Positions 44,831 through 56,015 of a DNA stretch of 64,000 nucleotides are shown piece after piece (positions within the stretch are counted from its first letter, which is position 1; each line of letters begins with the position of its first letter). Source of the stretch: Saprospiraceae bacterium (GTDB lineage: Bacteria > Bacteroidota > Bacteroidia > Chitinophagales > Saprospiraceae); contig JAHBTW010000003.1 of NCBI GenBank assembly GCA_019638385.1, forward strand, positions 124,001 to 188,000. Reading direction: 5' to 3'. The position numbers and the translations under genes were made by a program. Under the pieces are notes generated by a model. It was not told the origin of the DNA, did no database searches, and saw only the letters and a program-made list of their open reading frames with translations.

Positions 44831-47443
44831 TCATTCAGCAGTTAAAACCTTCATGCTTTCTTCTCCAAATTGGCTAACGATACGCACCGCTATCTTTTGT
44901 CCTTTCTTTTTCACTTCTATCGGGTGAGAAATGTGCCCGTACAAACGGTCAAAGGCTTCATCGTCAATTTCTATTTTCAGGGTTTTCTCTACTTTCTTTT
45001 TGGTGCTGTCTTTGGCCAGACTATCCAAACCTTTACGCCACTTAGCAAAGGCATCTTTGTCGCCACCGCAGAAGAAAACTTGTTTTACCACAAAGTTGCT
45101 GCCGTCATAATCATCGTCCACCATCCAATAGGCAATGTCGTGTACGTTGCGTGGTTTTACTTCGTCTTTGATGGGGTCGTAAATGTCCAAGCCTTTGATT
45201 TCTATTTCAACTTGCTTGCCTTCGGCTCCGCTCAGGCTGCGCAATGAAATATCGGGTTCGCCAATGGTTACAAAACTTGCGGCTGACTTGGCGGGTTTCT
45301 TTTTCAATCCTTCTTGCAACAAGTCATCGTGTATGCGGACTTTGGTTACTTCAAAATTGCCCATACTGGTGGTATGGCTGCCGCCTTCAATATCGCTCTC
45401 AAAACTGAAACCGAGAATGATCAACCAATTGGCATCTCCTTTTTGGCGACATTCTTTGATGGCATCGCTCACCAATTTCTTGCTCACAGTGCCAAATTTG
45501 GGCCCGATGTGGAAATAGGCTTTTTCTTCTCCTTTTTCGGTTACATAAAAACCTTCTGCGTGCAGGGCTTCTCCTGCCAACAACTCCACCGAACGGAATA
45601 CCACCATTTCATCTTTTCTGCCGTTTTTGATGCCTGCGCTCAGTAAATGCTGCTTGATGACTTCTTCAAAGGCGCCCTCTGCTTCGTTTACCCGCACTTC
45701 ATCGTCCAATGCTTCGGGACTGATGGGGTCAAAGTTTTGCAGGGTCTCCACGGTGAAAGGGCCACTTACCCGCAATAGTTTTTTATCTATTTCGGGTTGG
45801 TCGTATAAAGTTTCCGTAGCAGGTGGTTCATCGTTTGCCAAACTTTTAAGGGTTATGTGCGGAACGGTTTTGTATTTAAAGCCTTGGCGGATATCACTGC
45901 CTTGCTCATCATACAAATTATAATACGGAAACACCGCCGTCATTAAACGCTGCTTGGCAATGTTCAAGGCAATTCTACTGGTGTCAATGGTTATCCAGCG
46001 GCGGCCCCATTGCTCGGCTACAAAGGCGGTGGTGCCGCTGCCGCAGGTGGGGTCGAGGACCAAATCACCTGGGTCGGTGGTCATTAGGAGGCAGCGTTGG
46101 ACAATTGATGTGCCTGTTTGAACAACATAGACCTTGCCATCGCTTCTACTTTGTACAGCCCCACCTATTTCTAACCAACTATTAGTTATTGGCTGATATG
46201 GGAAATCATTGAAATACCGAACATAACGAAGGCGTTTTCCCATAATAGCAAGGCGATTAAGATTCTTAAGCCGTTCCATTCCTTTAGGGTAATTTGCAGT
46301 CCAATGTCGTCCCTTTGGTGGTGTATATTCATTTCCATTGAATTCAAAAGGTGTATCTCCTAACGAGCCTTGACTGTCAATTGCTCCGAGTGAAAATATT
46401 TTACTTTTTTCGGGAATCGGTAATATCCCCTTTTTTTCATCAATGGTTAATGATCTTCGTGTACCATCCAATAATTCAATCTGATCATAGCGTGAATTCT
46501 CATCTTCAAATAAAGATGATTTTTCTAAGAACACCTGTCTATATTTTAATCTTTCATAATTATTAGCATACCAAATTATATAATCTCCATTCCTACTTAT
46601 ATATTTTGATGTTAATCCGCTCGTGGAAGCATAAGTTATCAAACTCACAAAATTCTCACTCCCAAAAACCTCATCCATCACACTTCTTACCAAATGCACA
46701 TTTTCATCGCCAATTTGCACAAAGCAACTACCACTTTCAGTCAGTAACTCTTTGGCTATCAAAAGCCTATCTCGCAAATACGATAAATAGGAATGAATAC
46801 CCAATTCCCAAGTATCTCGGAACGCCTTTATTTGTTCAGGTTCTCCTGTTAGTGCTTCATCGTTCCCATCTTTTACATCACGATTGTTTAGTTTTATCTG
46901 CCAATTCCCCCCATACTTAATTCCATATGGTGGATCAAAGTATATCATTTGAACTTGTCCTGCCATTCCTTCCCGCTCTAACAAACTTGCCATTACTAAA
47001 TGGCTGTCGCCTTGTATCAGTCGGTTTGTCCATCCATCCTGGTGGTGGTAGTATTCGCTTACTTTTTCGAGTTCGTCTTTTTCGAGGGCATTGCCAAAGA
47101 GTTCGTTCACGCTGAATAAATCGAGCTGCTGAGACGCAGCATGCTGCGTCTGTACGGTTTTGTAGAGGTTTTTTATCAGCGTTTCGGGGGCAATGTGTTC
47201 GTGGCGGTAGAGGCTGCGTATGTCCACGCGCAGGAGGTCGTCGCGGTCGTCGTTGCCGTATTTGTTGAGCCAAAATAGTTCGGGGTCTTGGCCGCGGTGT
47301 ACTACCGGGTTTTTGGGTAGTTCCAAAACCTTTTTGCCGTCTTGCACTTTGGCATTGGCATCTTCATAGCCCGCTTCTTCCTTGCTGGGTATGTGCGGTC
47401 GGGTGTTGCCCGTATGTTTGATGGATTCTACTTTCTTGGCCAT
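44831..47443 (-). CDS. mod: Type III restriction-modification methyltransferase subunit (Mod)
   Basis: 870 residues. Motif IV is DPPY in [19 protein letters not shown]; motif I follows later as [20 protein letters not shown]. The order IV then I is the beta class of N6-adenine methyltransferases used by type III systems. The target-recognition region lies between (about residues 270-450). The C-terminal 300 residues carry segments shared with large Mod proteins ([20 protein letters not shown]). It methylates one strand of an asymmetric site and is required for Res to cut. It is last in the Res-DinD-Mod operon, 3 bp after DinD. Codon usage is AT-rich relative to flanking genes. Confidence 0.93.
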   Translation of the reverse strand: MAKKVESIKHTGNTRPHIPSKEEAGYEDANAKVQDGKKVLELPKNPVVHRGQDPELFWLNKYGNDDRDDLLRVDIRSLYRHEHIAPETLIKNLYKTVQTQHAASQQLDLFSVNELFGNALEKDELEKVSEYYHHQDGWTNRLIQGDSHLVMASLLEREGMAGQVQMIYFDPPYGIKYGGNWQIKLNNRDVKDGNDEALTGEPEQIKAFRDTWELGIHSYLSYLRDRLLIAKELLTESGSCFVQIGDENVHLVRSVMDEVFGSENFVSLITYASTSGLTSKYISRNGDYIIWYANNYERLKYRQVFLEKSSLFEDENSRYDQIELLDGTRRSLTIDEKKGILPIPEKSKIFSLGAIDSQGSLGDTPFEFNGNEYTPPKGRHWTANYPKGMERLKNLNRLAIMGKRLRYVRYFNDFPYQPITNSWLEIGGAVQSRSDGKVYVVQTGTSIVQRCLLMTTDPGDLVLDPTCGSGTTAFVAEQWGRRWITIDTSRIALNIAKQRLMTAVFPYYNLYDEQGSDIRQGFKYKTVPHITLKSLANDEPPATETLYDQPEIDKKLLRVSGPFTVETLQNFDPISPEALDDEVRVNEAEGAFEEVIKQHLLSAGIKNGRKDEMVVFRSVELLAGEALHAEGFYVTEKGEEKAYFHIGPKFGTVSKKLVSDAIKECRQKGDANWLIILGFSFESDIEGGSHTTSMGNFEVTKVRIHDDLLQEGLKKKPAKSAASFVTIGEPDISLRSLSGAEGKQVEIEIKGLDIYDPIKDEVKPRNVHDIAYWMVDDDYDGSNFVVKQVFFCGGDKDAFAKWRKGLDSLAKDSTKKKVEKTLKIEIDDEAFDRLYGHISHPIEVKKKGQKIAVRIVSQFGEESMKVLTAE

Positions 47444-47446
47444 GGC

Positions 47447-48292
47447 TTATTTCTTTTTTTTCTTTTGTTTGGCGTCCTTCAAAATTTTCTTTTCGTCTCC
47501 GTCCAATTGGCGTTGCAGTTTCTTCACATCTTCTGCTTTGGGCAGGTTTTCGGGGATGATGCCCCTTTTGTTCAGCATATCCCTCACTGCTGAATTGTTG
47601 TCAATGTGTTCTTTTTCAATTTTGCTTTGTCCGCTTAAATCTTTGCTCTGCACATTTAAGCCTGTCATTTCAGCAGCCAAATCTTTTGCTTTGATACTTA
47701 TGGTGGGCAAAAAATCAGCTACAGGACGATTATCGGGAACACCCATTTTCTTTTTGAGCATTTGGGTGTTCAGTCTGAAAAGTGCTTGGTCGCCTTTAGA
47801 ACGAATGATGGCAAACCCCTGACTGTCAACACCTCTTTCATAGAGAATGCCTGAAAGTTGTTTTTCTGTTTGGCTTAGTTTTTCTCTGGCAATTACTCTT
47901 TCATTTGCCAAGAGTCTTTGCTCTACCAACTCTGCTCTTCGGGTTTGCACTGCAAAGTAGTTTTGGGCAAAAGAGATTTCTTCTTTTCGGCTGTCACCGT
48001 TTTGAGCTACGAGGTAGCAAGCATAGCGAGTTAGCAGAATATCGTCAACTGGCTTTTCTGCACCTGAGCCAATTGGAACCATCTTCCTGACGTCAGGAAA
48101 ATGGTTGGCAACATCTTCGCCGGCATTAGTGCAGGCTGCCTTTGCTTTGTCAATGACCTTTTCAAAGTTTTCCCATTTGTTGTAGCCCAAGAGTTTTTGC
48201 AGTTCTCGGGCGCTCCAACACTCTATACCTTCCAATTCGGCTGCTGCCGCTTCAAATTGGGCGAACAGGTTCTTTATTTCTTCTGATTTCAT
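47447..48292 (-). CDS. dinD: DinD-like DNA-damage-inducible protein inside a type III R-M operon
   Basis: 281 residues, close to E. coli DinD (about 270). The N-terminal BRO-type segment reads [20 protein letters not shown], followed by [20 protein letters not shown] and [20 protein letters not shown], all strongly DinD-like. The C-terminus is a lysine-rich tail (DAKQKKKKK). DinD of E. coli is an SOS gene reported to inhibit RecA filament activity. Here it starts by ATGA overlap with Res and ends 3 bp before Mod, so it is translated as part of the restriction operon. A role in limiting SOS or recombination responses to restriction damage is a reasonable inference. Confidence 0.9.
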   Translation of the reverse strand: MKSEEIKNLFAQFEAAAAELEGIECWSARELQKLLGYNKWENFEKVIDKAKAACTNAGEDVANHFPDVRKMVPIGSGAEKPVDDILLTRYACYLVAQNGDSRKEEISFAQNYFAVQTRRAELVEQRLLANERVIAREKLSQTEKQLSGILYERGVDSQGFAIIRSKGDQALFRLNTQMLKKKMGVPDNRPVADFLPTISIKAKDLAAEMTGLNVQSKDLSGQSKIEKEHIDNNSAVRDMLNKRGIIPENLPKAEDVKKLQRQLDGDEKKILKDAKQKKKKK

Positions 48293-51200
48293 ATACTCTG
48301 GATTTTTTCAATCAGTTGATTCTTGATGTTTCGGATGTCGTTGGCCACTTCAATAAAATGCCATTCGGGATAATCGTATTTATCTTTCAAGGCATTTACG
48401 GCAGGTATCCAACGGTTTTCCACAAACCATTTTTTCTCGGCTTTGTCTTTGCTCATTCCGCTAATTTCTATCATCAGATTTTTGATAGTGCCGTCTTTGC
48501 TTTTCACTCGTGCAATGAAATCGGTAAAATACTGTTTTTCTTTGCCGTCTTTGGTGTATGGTATGGCAAAGCCAAGAAACTGATTTTTTACATAGCATTC
48601 TACCGTTTCAATTTCTTCTAAGGTTTTGGCACAAATGCCTTCCCAATCGCTGTCCATTACCACATAGTTGATGTGGCTTTTGCTGGTTTTATAGACGTCT
48701 TTTACGGTGTTGCCATTTACATATTTGGTGCTGCTGAACTTGTTGTAATAGTTGAACACAGGCCGAATGTATTCGGTGGTGTTGTGCTGCGGATTGATGC
48801 CACGGGTGATGTGGTCAACCATTTTCTTGGGGTCTTCAAAGTAAAGCAGTCGTTTAAAACGTTGGTCAGGAATATTCAACAACAATACTTTGGTGTTGTA
48901 CCATTCTTCCACAATACTTTTCAGTTTATTGAATTTTTGGAAACATGGGTTTCCTTCTTCATCGCTGAAATGGTATTTGATCAATTCTTTGGTGATTAAG
49001 AAAATCAGTTCCTGGTCACGTTTTTCCAAAACGCCTTTTACTTCCAACTTTTCTTCCGATGCAGAGATAGGACTGGTCATAATGGTTTCGGTCGGAAACT
49101 TAGAACCATCAATTTCGTAGTTTTCGAGGTTGCTGAAATCGTGTTTTATTTCACCGTCCAAATTCTCTAACCGATAACCCACCACATTCGGAAAATCAAT
49201 TTCCATGGCAGCTTGCCGGTTGGGTACGGGGGCAATATGCGTCAGGTCAACGGGCTGCGGCGGTGGTTCGGTTTTCCCACCTTTAAACATTTTGAACGGA
49301 ACGCCAATGATGTGGGCATATTCAGGCGGAAATTTTTCTATAACAATTTTGCGTTTGTCGTTGGTTGGGTTTCCTTCTTTATCGTAGCCCTGCAAAAAGT
49401 AATTCCTTCTTCGCAAAGCTCTGCCGGCTACCTGCTCGCAAAGCAATTGAGAACCAAATGCGCGCAAGCCCATAATATGCGTTACGGTGTTGGCATCCCA
49501 ACCCTCGGTAAGCATAGAAACTGAAACCACACAACGAATGTAAGAACCGAGTTTGCCTTGCTGCCCAACAGTGTTTACCACTTCGCGCAAAATTTCAGCA
49601 TCAGAAATTTTCTCGATGCTGCCTTGTCCGTGCATTCGGGCATAATCTTTTTTAAACTCTTCAATTTCGGAAGCAAATATCTTTTTGAAATCGTCATTGA
49701 TTTGTTCGCCATTTTCCAACGCATCGCTGTCAATGAGCAATGTCGGCGGTCGTTTCAATGGTTTATTGGTGACGGGGTCGTAATTGCTAAACAAGTCTTT
49801 TGCCCCTTGCACAGTTACGGTATTGCCTTCTGCATCCACATATTCGTAACCTGCAATGTATTTATAGACTTCTTTTGAAACACCTGTGTTGTTACAAACC
49901 GCAATAAAAACTGGTGGAGCAGAAAAGATATTTGCCTTTTCTTCTTTGTGTTTTCTGATGCCGTTGTAATACTCTGCATAGTGATTGTAAAATTGGTCTA
50001 AGGCGCCTTTCACCAAAGAAGGCAGTCGGGGTGGCAATTCAACAAACTTGTTTCCTTCTGCTGCTGCATCTTTCTTTTGGGTTCGTTGCCCTTTTTTGGG
50101 CAATTCGTCTTTTACATGGTCGTACAAGTTACGCAACACGGGCATTGTCAATTCTTGTGTGTTGTCGCTTTCGGGTAAGAAAGGAATTTTCACCAATCCG
50201 CTTTCGATGGCTTCAATCAATCCAAAGTCAGAAACTACCCAAGGAAACAAACTGTAAGGTGTGTAACCTGAGCCAGTTAAATAGTATGGTGTTGCAGAAA
50301 GGTCGTAAACCGATTGCAGTTTGAACTTTTTAGCAATTTCACGCAATCCGCTAAACCACACGGCTGCTCTTGCGTTTTCGTCTGCTTCTTCGTTGTCGGT
50401 GGTTTTGCTTTTTGATTTTGGCAAGTAGCAGTGGTGGGCTTCGTCATTCAGAATCAGCAGCCTACTACCTGCTTTGAATTTCCCAAGTGTTCGTTTCACC
50501 ACTTGCGAAAAGTCTTCTTTGTTGTCTGTGTCAATTTTTTTTCCTTGCAAATCTACTTTTCCGTCAAAAGGGCTTCGTTTGTTGCCTTGCAGGATTTTAG
50601 GTTCAAACGTGTGATAGTTGGTAATTACCAATCTGGCGTTCAGATTTTCCAGGCGGTGTTCCATACTGGCAGGAATCAACCCCCGAACACGGTAATAATC
50701 TTCAATGTCTTTCGGATTTTTGTTTTTGGTATCCACAAACAAAACACCCAATCTGCTTTTGATGGTGATGCCAGGAGCAACAATCAGGAAATAGTCTGCA
50801 AAACGAGTATCGTTTCTGTATTCTTGTCTGTTGAAATAATGGTAACAAATCAAACAAGCCATTACAACGGTCTTTCCCGAACCTGTTGCCATTTTGAAAG
50901 CAATTCTCGGAAGTTGGTCGGCAGGGTCGTTACTTACAGTTTGTTGTCCGTTGCGAAGCAAGTTTAAAATGTGTTGTCCTGCGTTTGATTTTTCGGCAAC
51001 CTCATTCAGCCAGATAGCTGTTTCAACAGCTTCTTGCTGGGCAAAGAATAGTTTTTTAACTGCGTGTCTTTCGGGGTTATCAAACCAAAAAGTCAAAAGT
51101 GCTTTAGAAATTCTTGTTGTGTTGGGGTATTTGGCCACCCGCCATTGTCCAACTTCTTTTCTGCACAGGTTGATGATGTGGGTGAGATATTCTCCTGCAT

Positions 51201-51384
51201 CTTCGTTCCATTCAAAGACTTCTTTTTGTCCTGTTTGTCTTGTTGGAATAACAGCCGAATCTGCTTTAAATATTCTTCGTCCTTTGCGAATATCTGTATA
51301 GTCTAAGCTGCCTTCACTGTCTGTATTGTAATGCAGTAGCGGCTCTACATAAGGACTATTTAATATTGGATTGTCTGCACTCAT
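48289..51384 (-). CDS. res: Type III restriction endonuclease helicase subunit (Res)
   Basis: 1031 residues from the ATG at 51384 ([19 protein letters not shown]); the frame stays open to 51687 but the extra 101 codons have unusual composition and cover the promoter region. The SF2 helicase motifs are complete: [14 protein letters not shown] (I), LILNDEAHH (II), SATPYY (III), [15 protein letters not shown] (V) and QVAGRALRR (VI). The C-terminal nuclease region reads [11 protein letters not shown] ... [11 protein letters not shown]: the Asp and Glu of PD-ExK are present, but the Lys is replaced by Ser. It translocates on DNA and cuts when complexed with Mod. It is first in the operon. Confidence 0.92.
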   Translation of the reverse strand: MSADNPILNSPYVEPLLHYNTDSEGSLDYTDIRKGRRIFKADSAVIPTRQTGQKEVFEWNEDAGEYLTHIINLCRKEVGQWRVAKYPNTTRISKALLTFWFDNPERHAVKKLFFAQQEAVETAIWLNEVAEKSNAGQHILNLLRNGQQTVSNDPADQLPRIAFKMATGSGKTVVMACLICYHYFNRQEYRNDTRFADYFLIVAPGITIKSRLGVLFVDTKNKNPKDIEDYYRVRGLIPASMEHRLENLNARLVITNYHTFEPKILQGNKRSPFDGKVDLQGKKIDTDNKEDFSQVVKRTLGKFKAGSRLLILNDEAHHCYLPKSKSKTTDNEEADENARAAVWFSGLREIAKKFKLQSVYDLSATPYYLTGSGYTPYSLFPWVVSDFGLIEAIESGLVKIPFLPESDNTQELTMPVLRNLYDHVKDELPKKGQRTQKKDAAAEGNKFVELPPRLPSLVKGALDQFYNHYAEYYNGIRKHKEEKANIFSAPPVFIAVCNNTGVSKEVYKYIAGYEYVDAEGNTVTVQGAKDLFSNYDPVTNKPLKRPPTLLIDSDALENGEQINDDFKKIFASEIEEFKKDYARMHGQGSIEKISDAEILREVVNTVGQQGKLGSYIRCVVSVSMLTEGWDANTVTHIMGLRAFGSQLLCEQVAGRALRRRNYFLQGYDKEGNPTNDKRKIVIEKFPPEYAHIIGVPFKMFKGGKTEPPPQPVDLTHIAPVPNRQAAMEIDFPNVVGYRLENLDGEIKHDFSNLENYEIDGSKFPTETIMTSPISASEEKLEVKGVLEKRDQELIFLITKELIKYHFSDEEGNPCFQKFNKLKSIVEEWYNTKVLLLNIPDQRFKRLLYFEDPKKMVDHITRGINPQHNTTEYIRPVFNYYNKFSSTKYVNGNTVKDVYKTSKSHINYVVMDSDWEGICAKTLEEIETVECYVKNQFLGFAIPYTKDGKEKQYFTDFIARVKSKDGTIKNLMIEISGMSKDKAEKKWFVENRWIPAVNALKDKYDYPEWHFIEVANDIRNIKNQLIEKIQSI

Positions 51385-51717
51385 ATTATTGTTGAATGTC
51401 TTATTGAAACTTATATAGTCTGTCCGTGGAGCGGCAAAAGAATGTGCGGTTGGACGTTGGGGGTTCTCCGCACGGCGTTCCAAAATTCTTTTCCGTGGGC
51501 AAATATAATCCCGGCGGGCAATAGTAGCAACTCTTTTTGTGAAAAACGCCCGGCGAAGAAAAACGCGATTAAACCTCCTTCGTCGGTTTAGCTTCGCTGC
51601 GATCACATTGCCCAAATCTCCCCGTTTCATCGAAGCGGTTTTCCATTTGGTCATAAAAATGTCATTTTCGGGAGGCGCGCGCCTCACCTTTGCCCCATCA
51701 CCATTTGACTGTTAAAT
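51385..51717. other. Divergent intergenic region between Res and the TonB receptor
   Basis: This 333-bp spacer has no supported gene. On the minus strand TATAAGTTTC about 30 bp before the Res ATG resembles a weak -7 element. On the plus strand a CACCTTTG lies about 20-25 bp before the TonB-receptor ATG. The region's base composition shifts from AT-rich (Res side) to GC-richer, marking the edge of the restriction island. Confidence 0.5.
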
Positions 51718-54162
51718 ATGAAAACATCCTTACGCGGGCTGTTCAGTACAGCCTTTGTGTTGCTTGCAGCACAATTCCTCAGCGCCCAAAACGGCGTTAG
51801 TCTCATCACCGGTCAGGTTTTTGACGCAGACGGCAAACCACTCGAGTACGCCTCCATCTTGCTGCAACGCTCGGCCGATTCTACACTTGCCAAGCTCGAA
51901 TACACCGATCCCGACGGCAGTTTTCGCATAGCTGCCGTCGCAGCGGGCGAGTACTTCATCGGCGTGAGTTATGTGGGCCTGCCCGATTATCGCACCGAGC
52001 CGTTTACCCTTGCGGAAGGCGAGCAACTGCGCTTTCCCGATATTCGCTATGCGGGCAGCACGGTGGAAATGAAAGAAGTAACGGTAACGGCACAGCGTCC
52101 CATCCTGGAGGTTCACGCCGACAAGATGGTATTCAATGTGCAAAACACCATCAACGCTTCGGGTAGTAATGGCCTGGAGCTGTTGCGCAAAGCGCCCGGC
52201 GTGGTTATTGACAACAATGACAACATCACCATGCTGGGCCGGGCGGGCGTGCAGATTTACATAGACGGAAAGCCCTCGCCGCTGCGGGGTACCGATCTGG
52301 CGGAGTTTCTCAAAGCGCTACAGGCCGATGAAATTGATGCCATTGAATTGATTACCAACCCTTCCGCCCGCTTTGATGCCGCCGGAAATGCCGGTATTAT
52401 CAACATCCGTCTCAAGAAGGATAAACGCCTCGGCAGCAACGGGAGCGCCAATCTGGGGTACTCCGTCGGCATTCTCTCCAACTATTCGGGCGGGGTGTCG
52501 GGCAATTACCGCAACAAAACCGTGAATACATTCGGTAGCTACAATTTCAATGCCGGCAACTGGCTCAATTTTATGGATTTGTACCGCAATCAATTGGGCC
52601 TCACCTTCGACCAGACCTCTGTGAACGGCGGTACCAACCTGAACCACAACTTCAAAGCCGGCGCCGACTTTTTTCTTAACAAAAAGCACACCGTGGGCTT
52701 TCTCGTCAACGGGTACATGGGCGATTTCAACATGCGGGCCAATAGTCGCGCCCTCATCGGCGCCGTTGACCAACCATTTTTAGACAGCATACTCGTGGCC
52801 TCCAGCCGCAACGACGGTCAGCGACACAACATGAATTTCAACGTCAATTACCGCTTCGATAACGGAAAGGAAACTATCTGGAATTTGGATGCCGACTACG
52901 GTATGTTTCGCAATGTAGGCGTAGAAGAGCAGCCCAACCGCTATTGGGATCCTACCGAGCAAATCTTATTGTCGGAGCGCATCTATGCCAACGACACGCC
53001 TACCGACATCAATATCACGACTTTTAAAATAGACCACGAGCGGCCCTTCCTCAGCGGCAAACTCAGTGCCGGTGTAAAATCGGCCATCGTAGCCACCGAT
53101 AATACCTTTGATTTTTTCAATGTGATAGATGGCGAAAAAGAGCTGAATACCGACTTGAGCAATCAGTTCGATTACACAGAAAATGTAAATGCGGCTTACG
53201 TCAATTTCCAGCGGCAGTTTAAGAAGTTTGGGTTTTCAGCCGGCTTGCGTGCCGAACAAACCAATTCCAAAGGCATCCTCACGGCTTTCCGCCCGGTGGA
53301 CAATGCCGAGGTGACGCGCAGCTATCTCGACTTCTTTCCCTCCGGCGGCCTCACTTATGCCCTGAGCCAGAAGCACAACCTGCAACTCAGCTACAGCCGC
53401 CGCATCAACCGGCCTTCGTATCAGGACCTCAACCCCTTTCAGGGGCGCTTGGACGAACTGACCTACGAGCAGGGCAACCCCTTCCTCCGGCCGGAGTATG
53501 CCAACAGCCTCAAACTCACGCACACGTTCAACTACCGCTTCAACACCAGCCTGAGCTACAGCCACACCCGCGATCAGATCACCCGGATAGTGGATACTGC
53601 CGGCGTTACGGGAAGCTACATCACCTGGCTCAACCTGGCCGACCAATATGCCTACAGCCTCGCGTTCAGCGCGCCGATACAAATTCGCCCCTGGTGGAGC
53701 AGCTTTACCAACCTCACCGGCTCTTTGCTTCAAAACCAGGCAGATTACGGCGGCGACAAAATCGTTGACCTGAGCGCGGCGACTTTCAACATCTATTCGC
53801 AGCATACCTTCCAGTTGCCGAAAGCCTTCTCTTTAGAAATTTCGGGTTGGTACAATGCACCTTCGCTTTGGGGCGGTACTTTTGAAATGGGTGAAATGTG
53901 GAGCGTTGATGCCGGCATTCAGAAAAAGTTGTTCAACAACAAGGCCAACTTTCGCATCGCTGTGAGCGATATTTTCCTCACCAACCGCTGGCAGGGGGTA
54001 AGCCGGTTCGGCGTGCTCGATATGCGCGTGGGCGGCGGATGGGACAGCCGTCGTTTTCGCACCAGCCTGACCTACAACTTCGGCAACACGGAGGTGAAAG
54101 CCGCCCGTCGCCGTTCTACAGGGTTGGAGGACGAGCAAAAGCGAATTAAGTCCGGAGAGTAA
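51718..54162 (+). CDS. TonB-dependent outer-membrane receptor with N-terminal CarboxypepD_reg-like domain
   Basis: 814 residues. The signal peptide MKTSLRGLFSTAFVLLAAQF ends near LSAQ. A carboxypeptidase regulatory-like (Fn3-fold) domain covers about residues 25-110 (ITGQVFDADGKPLEYASILL, AGEYFIGVSYVGL). A plug-type domain follows (ELLRKAPGVVIDNNDNITML, IYIDGKPSPLRGTDLAEFL). The barrel occupies residues of about 240-800. It belongs to the outer-membrane beta-barrel (OMP_b-brl_3) kind of receptor without an adjacent SusD, so uptake of peptides or metal complexes rather than glycans is likely. A bidirectional terminator follows. Confidence 0.9.
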   Translation: MKTSLRGLFSTAFVLLAAQFLSAQNGVSLITGQVFDADGKPLEYASILLQRSADSTLAKLEYTDPDGSFRIAAVAAGEYFIGVSYVGLPDYRTEPFTLAEGEQLRFPDIRYAGSTVEMKEVTVTAQRPILEVHADKMVFNVQNTINASGSNGLELLRKAPGVVIDNNDNITMLGRAGVQIYIDGKPSPLRGTDLAEFLKALQADEIDAIELITNPSARFDAAGNAGIINIRLKKDKRLGSNGSANLGYSVGILSNYSGGVSGNYRNKTVNTFGSYNFNAGNWLNFMDLYRNQLGLTFDQTSVNGGTNLNHNFKAGADFFLNKKHTVGFLVNGYMGDFNMRANSRALIGAVDQPFLDSILVASSRNDGQRHNMNFNVNYRFDNGKETIWNLDADYGMFRNVGVEEQPNRYWDPTEQILLSERIYANDTPTDINITTFKIDHERPFLSGKLSAGVKSAIVATDNTFDFFNVIDGEKELNTDLSNQFDYTENVNAAYVNFQRQFKKFGFSAGLRAEQTNSKGILTAFRPVDNAEVTRSYLDFFPSGGLTYALSQKHNLQLSYSRRINRPSYQDLNPFQGRLDELTYEQGNPFLRPEYANSLKLTHTFNYRFNTSLSYSHTRDQITRIVDTAGVTGSYITWLNLADQYAYSLAFSAPIQIRPWWSSFTNLTGSLLQNQADYGGDKIVDLSAATFNIYSQHTFQLPKAFSLEISGWYNAPSLWGGTFEMGEMWSVDAGIQKKLFNNKANFRIAVSDIFLTNRWQGVSRFGVLDMRVGGGWDSRRFRTSLTYNFGNTEVKAARRRSTGLEDEQKRIKSGE

Positions 54163-54166
54163 TGAA

Positions 54167-54200
54167 TAGCTTCGACCACGTCGCGGCGTGGTCGAAGCTA
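54167..54200. terminator. Bidirectional hairpin terminator between convergent genes
   Basis: Perfect 14-bp stem TAGCTTCGACCACG / CGTGGTCGAAGCTA with loop TCGCGG, located between the TonB-receptor stop and the EEP-protein stop. There is no long T run, so efficiency is uncertain. Confidence 0.7.
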
Positions 54201-54204
54201 AAAC

Positions 54205-55245
54205 TCAACCCTTCTCCTTCACCAGATAGATAAAGGCGGGAAAGTGATCGCTGTAGCCGCCGATGTAAGTGCTGCCGGAGTAGCTGCGATGCGGATAGCC
54301 CTTGAACCGGCCGGTATCCTGGGTGAGGTAAGGCGGATTAAAAATTCTGGCCTGATAATATTGGTAGCCACCCTGCGTCGGATTGATCAGGTTGTGCGAA
54401 ATGATGATCTGATCGAAGAGATTCCAGGTATCCTGATAGGCGAGCGTGCCGATGCCGCGTTTGTAGTAATCGTAGAACGGATTGAACAGCCCCCCGGGCC
54501 GCGTTTCTTCCTTCGTGCGCTTGGCGTTTAACACACTTCTCACACTGGGACTGACGGGGTCGTCGTTGAGGTCGCCCATGATGATGATTCGGGCATTGGG
54601 GTCGGCTAAGGCAATGGAGTCGGCAATGTTTTTGCAGGTAAGCGCGGCCGCATTGCGCAGCGGGCGAGTGGCCGCTTCTCCGCCCCGCCGGGAGGGCCAG
54701 TGATTGACTAGAATATGCAACGGGTCGCCGTCGAGAATGCCGCTGACCAACAAAATATCGCGGGTGCGGGTGGGTTTTCCTTCACTGTCGTAGATGACCA
54801 TAGGAACCGGGCGCGAGCCGGTGACGGTGTAGTACTTGGCCTGATAGAGCAACGCCACATCAATGCCTCTGTAGTCGGGTGAATCATAGTGGACGATCTG
54901 GTAATTGCGATCTTTGATTTGCTCCTGTCGCACGAGGTCTTCCAATACATCGCGGTTTTCAACTTCGGCCACACCGAGTATGGCCAGACCATCGGGCGTG
55001 AGTTCGGTACCCACTTCGGCGATGACTTTTGCCATGTTATTTTGTTTTTCTATATATACGGCGGTGTTGTAGCGGTAAGAACCGGTAGGCAGAAAGTCTT
55101 CGTCGTTAATGAGGGGGTTGTTGATGGTGTCAAACAGATTTTCTAAGTTGTAAAACCCGATGGCAGCGATTTTGTATTGTTTGGGTTGGGCAAGAGCGAT
55201 GAGCGGCAACAAAAAAAGCGCAAGCGTGACAACAGAATTCTTCAT
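54205..55245 (-). CDS. Secreted endonuclease/exonuclease/phosphatase-family protein
   Basis: 346 residues from the ATG at 55245 (MKNSVVTLALFLLPLIALAQ), whose signal peptide predicts export. The EEP fold is shown by IGFYNLENLFDT (metal-binding Asn/Glu), LGVAEVENRDVLEDL (catalytic Glu), ILVNHWPSRRGGE (His), IIMGDLNDDPVS (GDLND metal site) and the terminal GGYSDHFPAF (catalytic SDH). Members include extracellular nucleases and phosphatases; Bacteroidota versions are often annotated as endonucleases. It may scavenge phosphate or nucleotides from DNA. The gene converges on the TonB receptor. Confidence 0.92.
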   Translation of the reverse strand: MKNSVVTLALFLLPLIALAQPKQYKIAAIGFYNLENLFDTINNPLINDEDFLPTGSYRYNTAVYIEKQNNMAKVIAEVGTELTPDGLAILGVAEVENRDVLEDLVRQEQIKDRNYQIVHYDSPDYRGIDVALLYQAKYYTVTGSRPVPMVIYDSEGKPTRTRDILLVSGILDGDPLHILVNHWPSRRGGEAATRPLRNAAALTCKNIADSIALADPNARIIIMGDLNDDPVSPSVRSVLNAKRTKEETRPGGLFNPFYDYYKRGIGTLAYQDTWNLFDQIIISHNLINPTQGGYQYYQARIFNPPYLTQDTGRFKGYPHRSYSGSTYIGGYSDHFPAFIYLVKEKG

Positions 55246-55343
55246 TTGATACAAATTTTCCGCAAACTAACGAACAAGCCCGCAGAAAGTACTTTACCAA
55301 ATGGTTAAATTTTATGGAGGCGTGAATTTGCGAAGGCTTGCGG

Positions 55344-55955
55344 TTATAAGATTCCTTTGTTTTTCAAGTGTGCGCCTACGTTAAAAACGATGCCGTCCAG
55401 TATTTCTACCTCGCGATCCCAATCGAACAGAATCCAGTCTTTGCCCGCCTCGGCGACCATGACCATTTGCGAAAGTGAAAAAATCCAAATGATTTTTTCT
55501 ACTCCGCTTTCGAGCAGTTTCCGGGTGCGGAATTGAATGATCTCGTCCTGGGTGAGGTCTTCGCTTTCCACATCCACATCTATTTCGATGACGATTTTGG
55601 GCGGTACCTTGGTGTAGTGGCGGTTGATTTGTTCCGGGGTGAGGATTTTCTTTTCAAAAATGGCAAGGTCGAGACCGGCGCGTTTTTTTTGCGGGGTGAG
55701 ATTCCCGACTTCGCCGCCGAGCAGTTCATATATATCTTCATCCAAATGTTTGATGAGTATCTTAAACATGAAGGTCAGAATAAATGAATGCAATCCACTG
55801 GAGGGCATGATGTCTTCTAGTTTTTTATTCCCTTTCATAACTTCCTTATAGCCTTTGTAATAGAGCTTGACGCCGTCAAATTCCTCTTTGACTAAATATT
55901 CGGGAACCTTCTTTTTGGAAGCTGTTTTTTTGACGGTCATGGCTTCGCTTTCCAT
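55344..55955 (-). CDS. Uma2-family (DUF820) PD-(D/E)XK nuclease-fold protein
   Basis: 203 residues starting at 55955 (MESEAMTVKKTASKKKVPEY), or possibly at the ATG five codons later. The core has PPKIVIEIDVDVESEDLTQDE and RKLLESGVEKIIWIFSLSQM, the Uma2 pattern in which Asp/Glu residues sit where a nuclease active site would be. The family is abundant in cyanobacteria and some Bacteroidota and its role is not established. A strong consensus promoter lies just upstream. Confidence 0.8.
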   Translation of the reverse strand: MESEAMTVKKTASKKKVPEYLVKEEFDGVKLYYKGYKEVMKGNKKLEDIMPSSGLHSFILTFMFKILIKHLDEDIYELLGGEVGNLTPQKKRAGLDLAIFEKKILTPEQINRHYTKVPPKIVIEIDVDVESEDLTQDEIIQFRTRKLLESGVEKIIWIFSLSQMVMVAEAGKDWILFDWDREVEILDGIVFNVGAHLKNKGIL

Positions 55956-55976
55956 AATGAGTATTGTTTAATCGTA

Positions 55977-56007
55977 CAAAAATAGACAAAAAAGGCAAGC
56001 CTGCAAA
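55977..56007 (-). promoter_or_regulatory. Consensus Bacteroidota promoter for the Uma2 gene
   Basis: On the minus strand TTTG (56007-56004), a 19-nt spacer, then TATTTTTG (55984-55977), matching TTTG-N19-TAnnTTTG exactly. The ATG at 55955 is about 22 bp downstream. Confidence 0.75.
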
Positions 56008-56015
56008 AAACGGTC

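Noticed and set aside
44489..44927. Short frames repeating DLSEV / TSERSN
   Set aside because: They are generated by the GACCTCGGAGAGGTC repeat array and are not genes.
51385..51687. N-terminal extension of Res by 101 codons
   Set aside because: Arg-rich sequence with no similarity to Res proteins; the region is the divergent promoter region and a well-placed ATG with a typical Res N-terminus lies at 51384.
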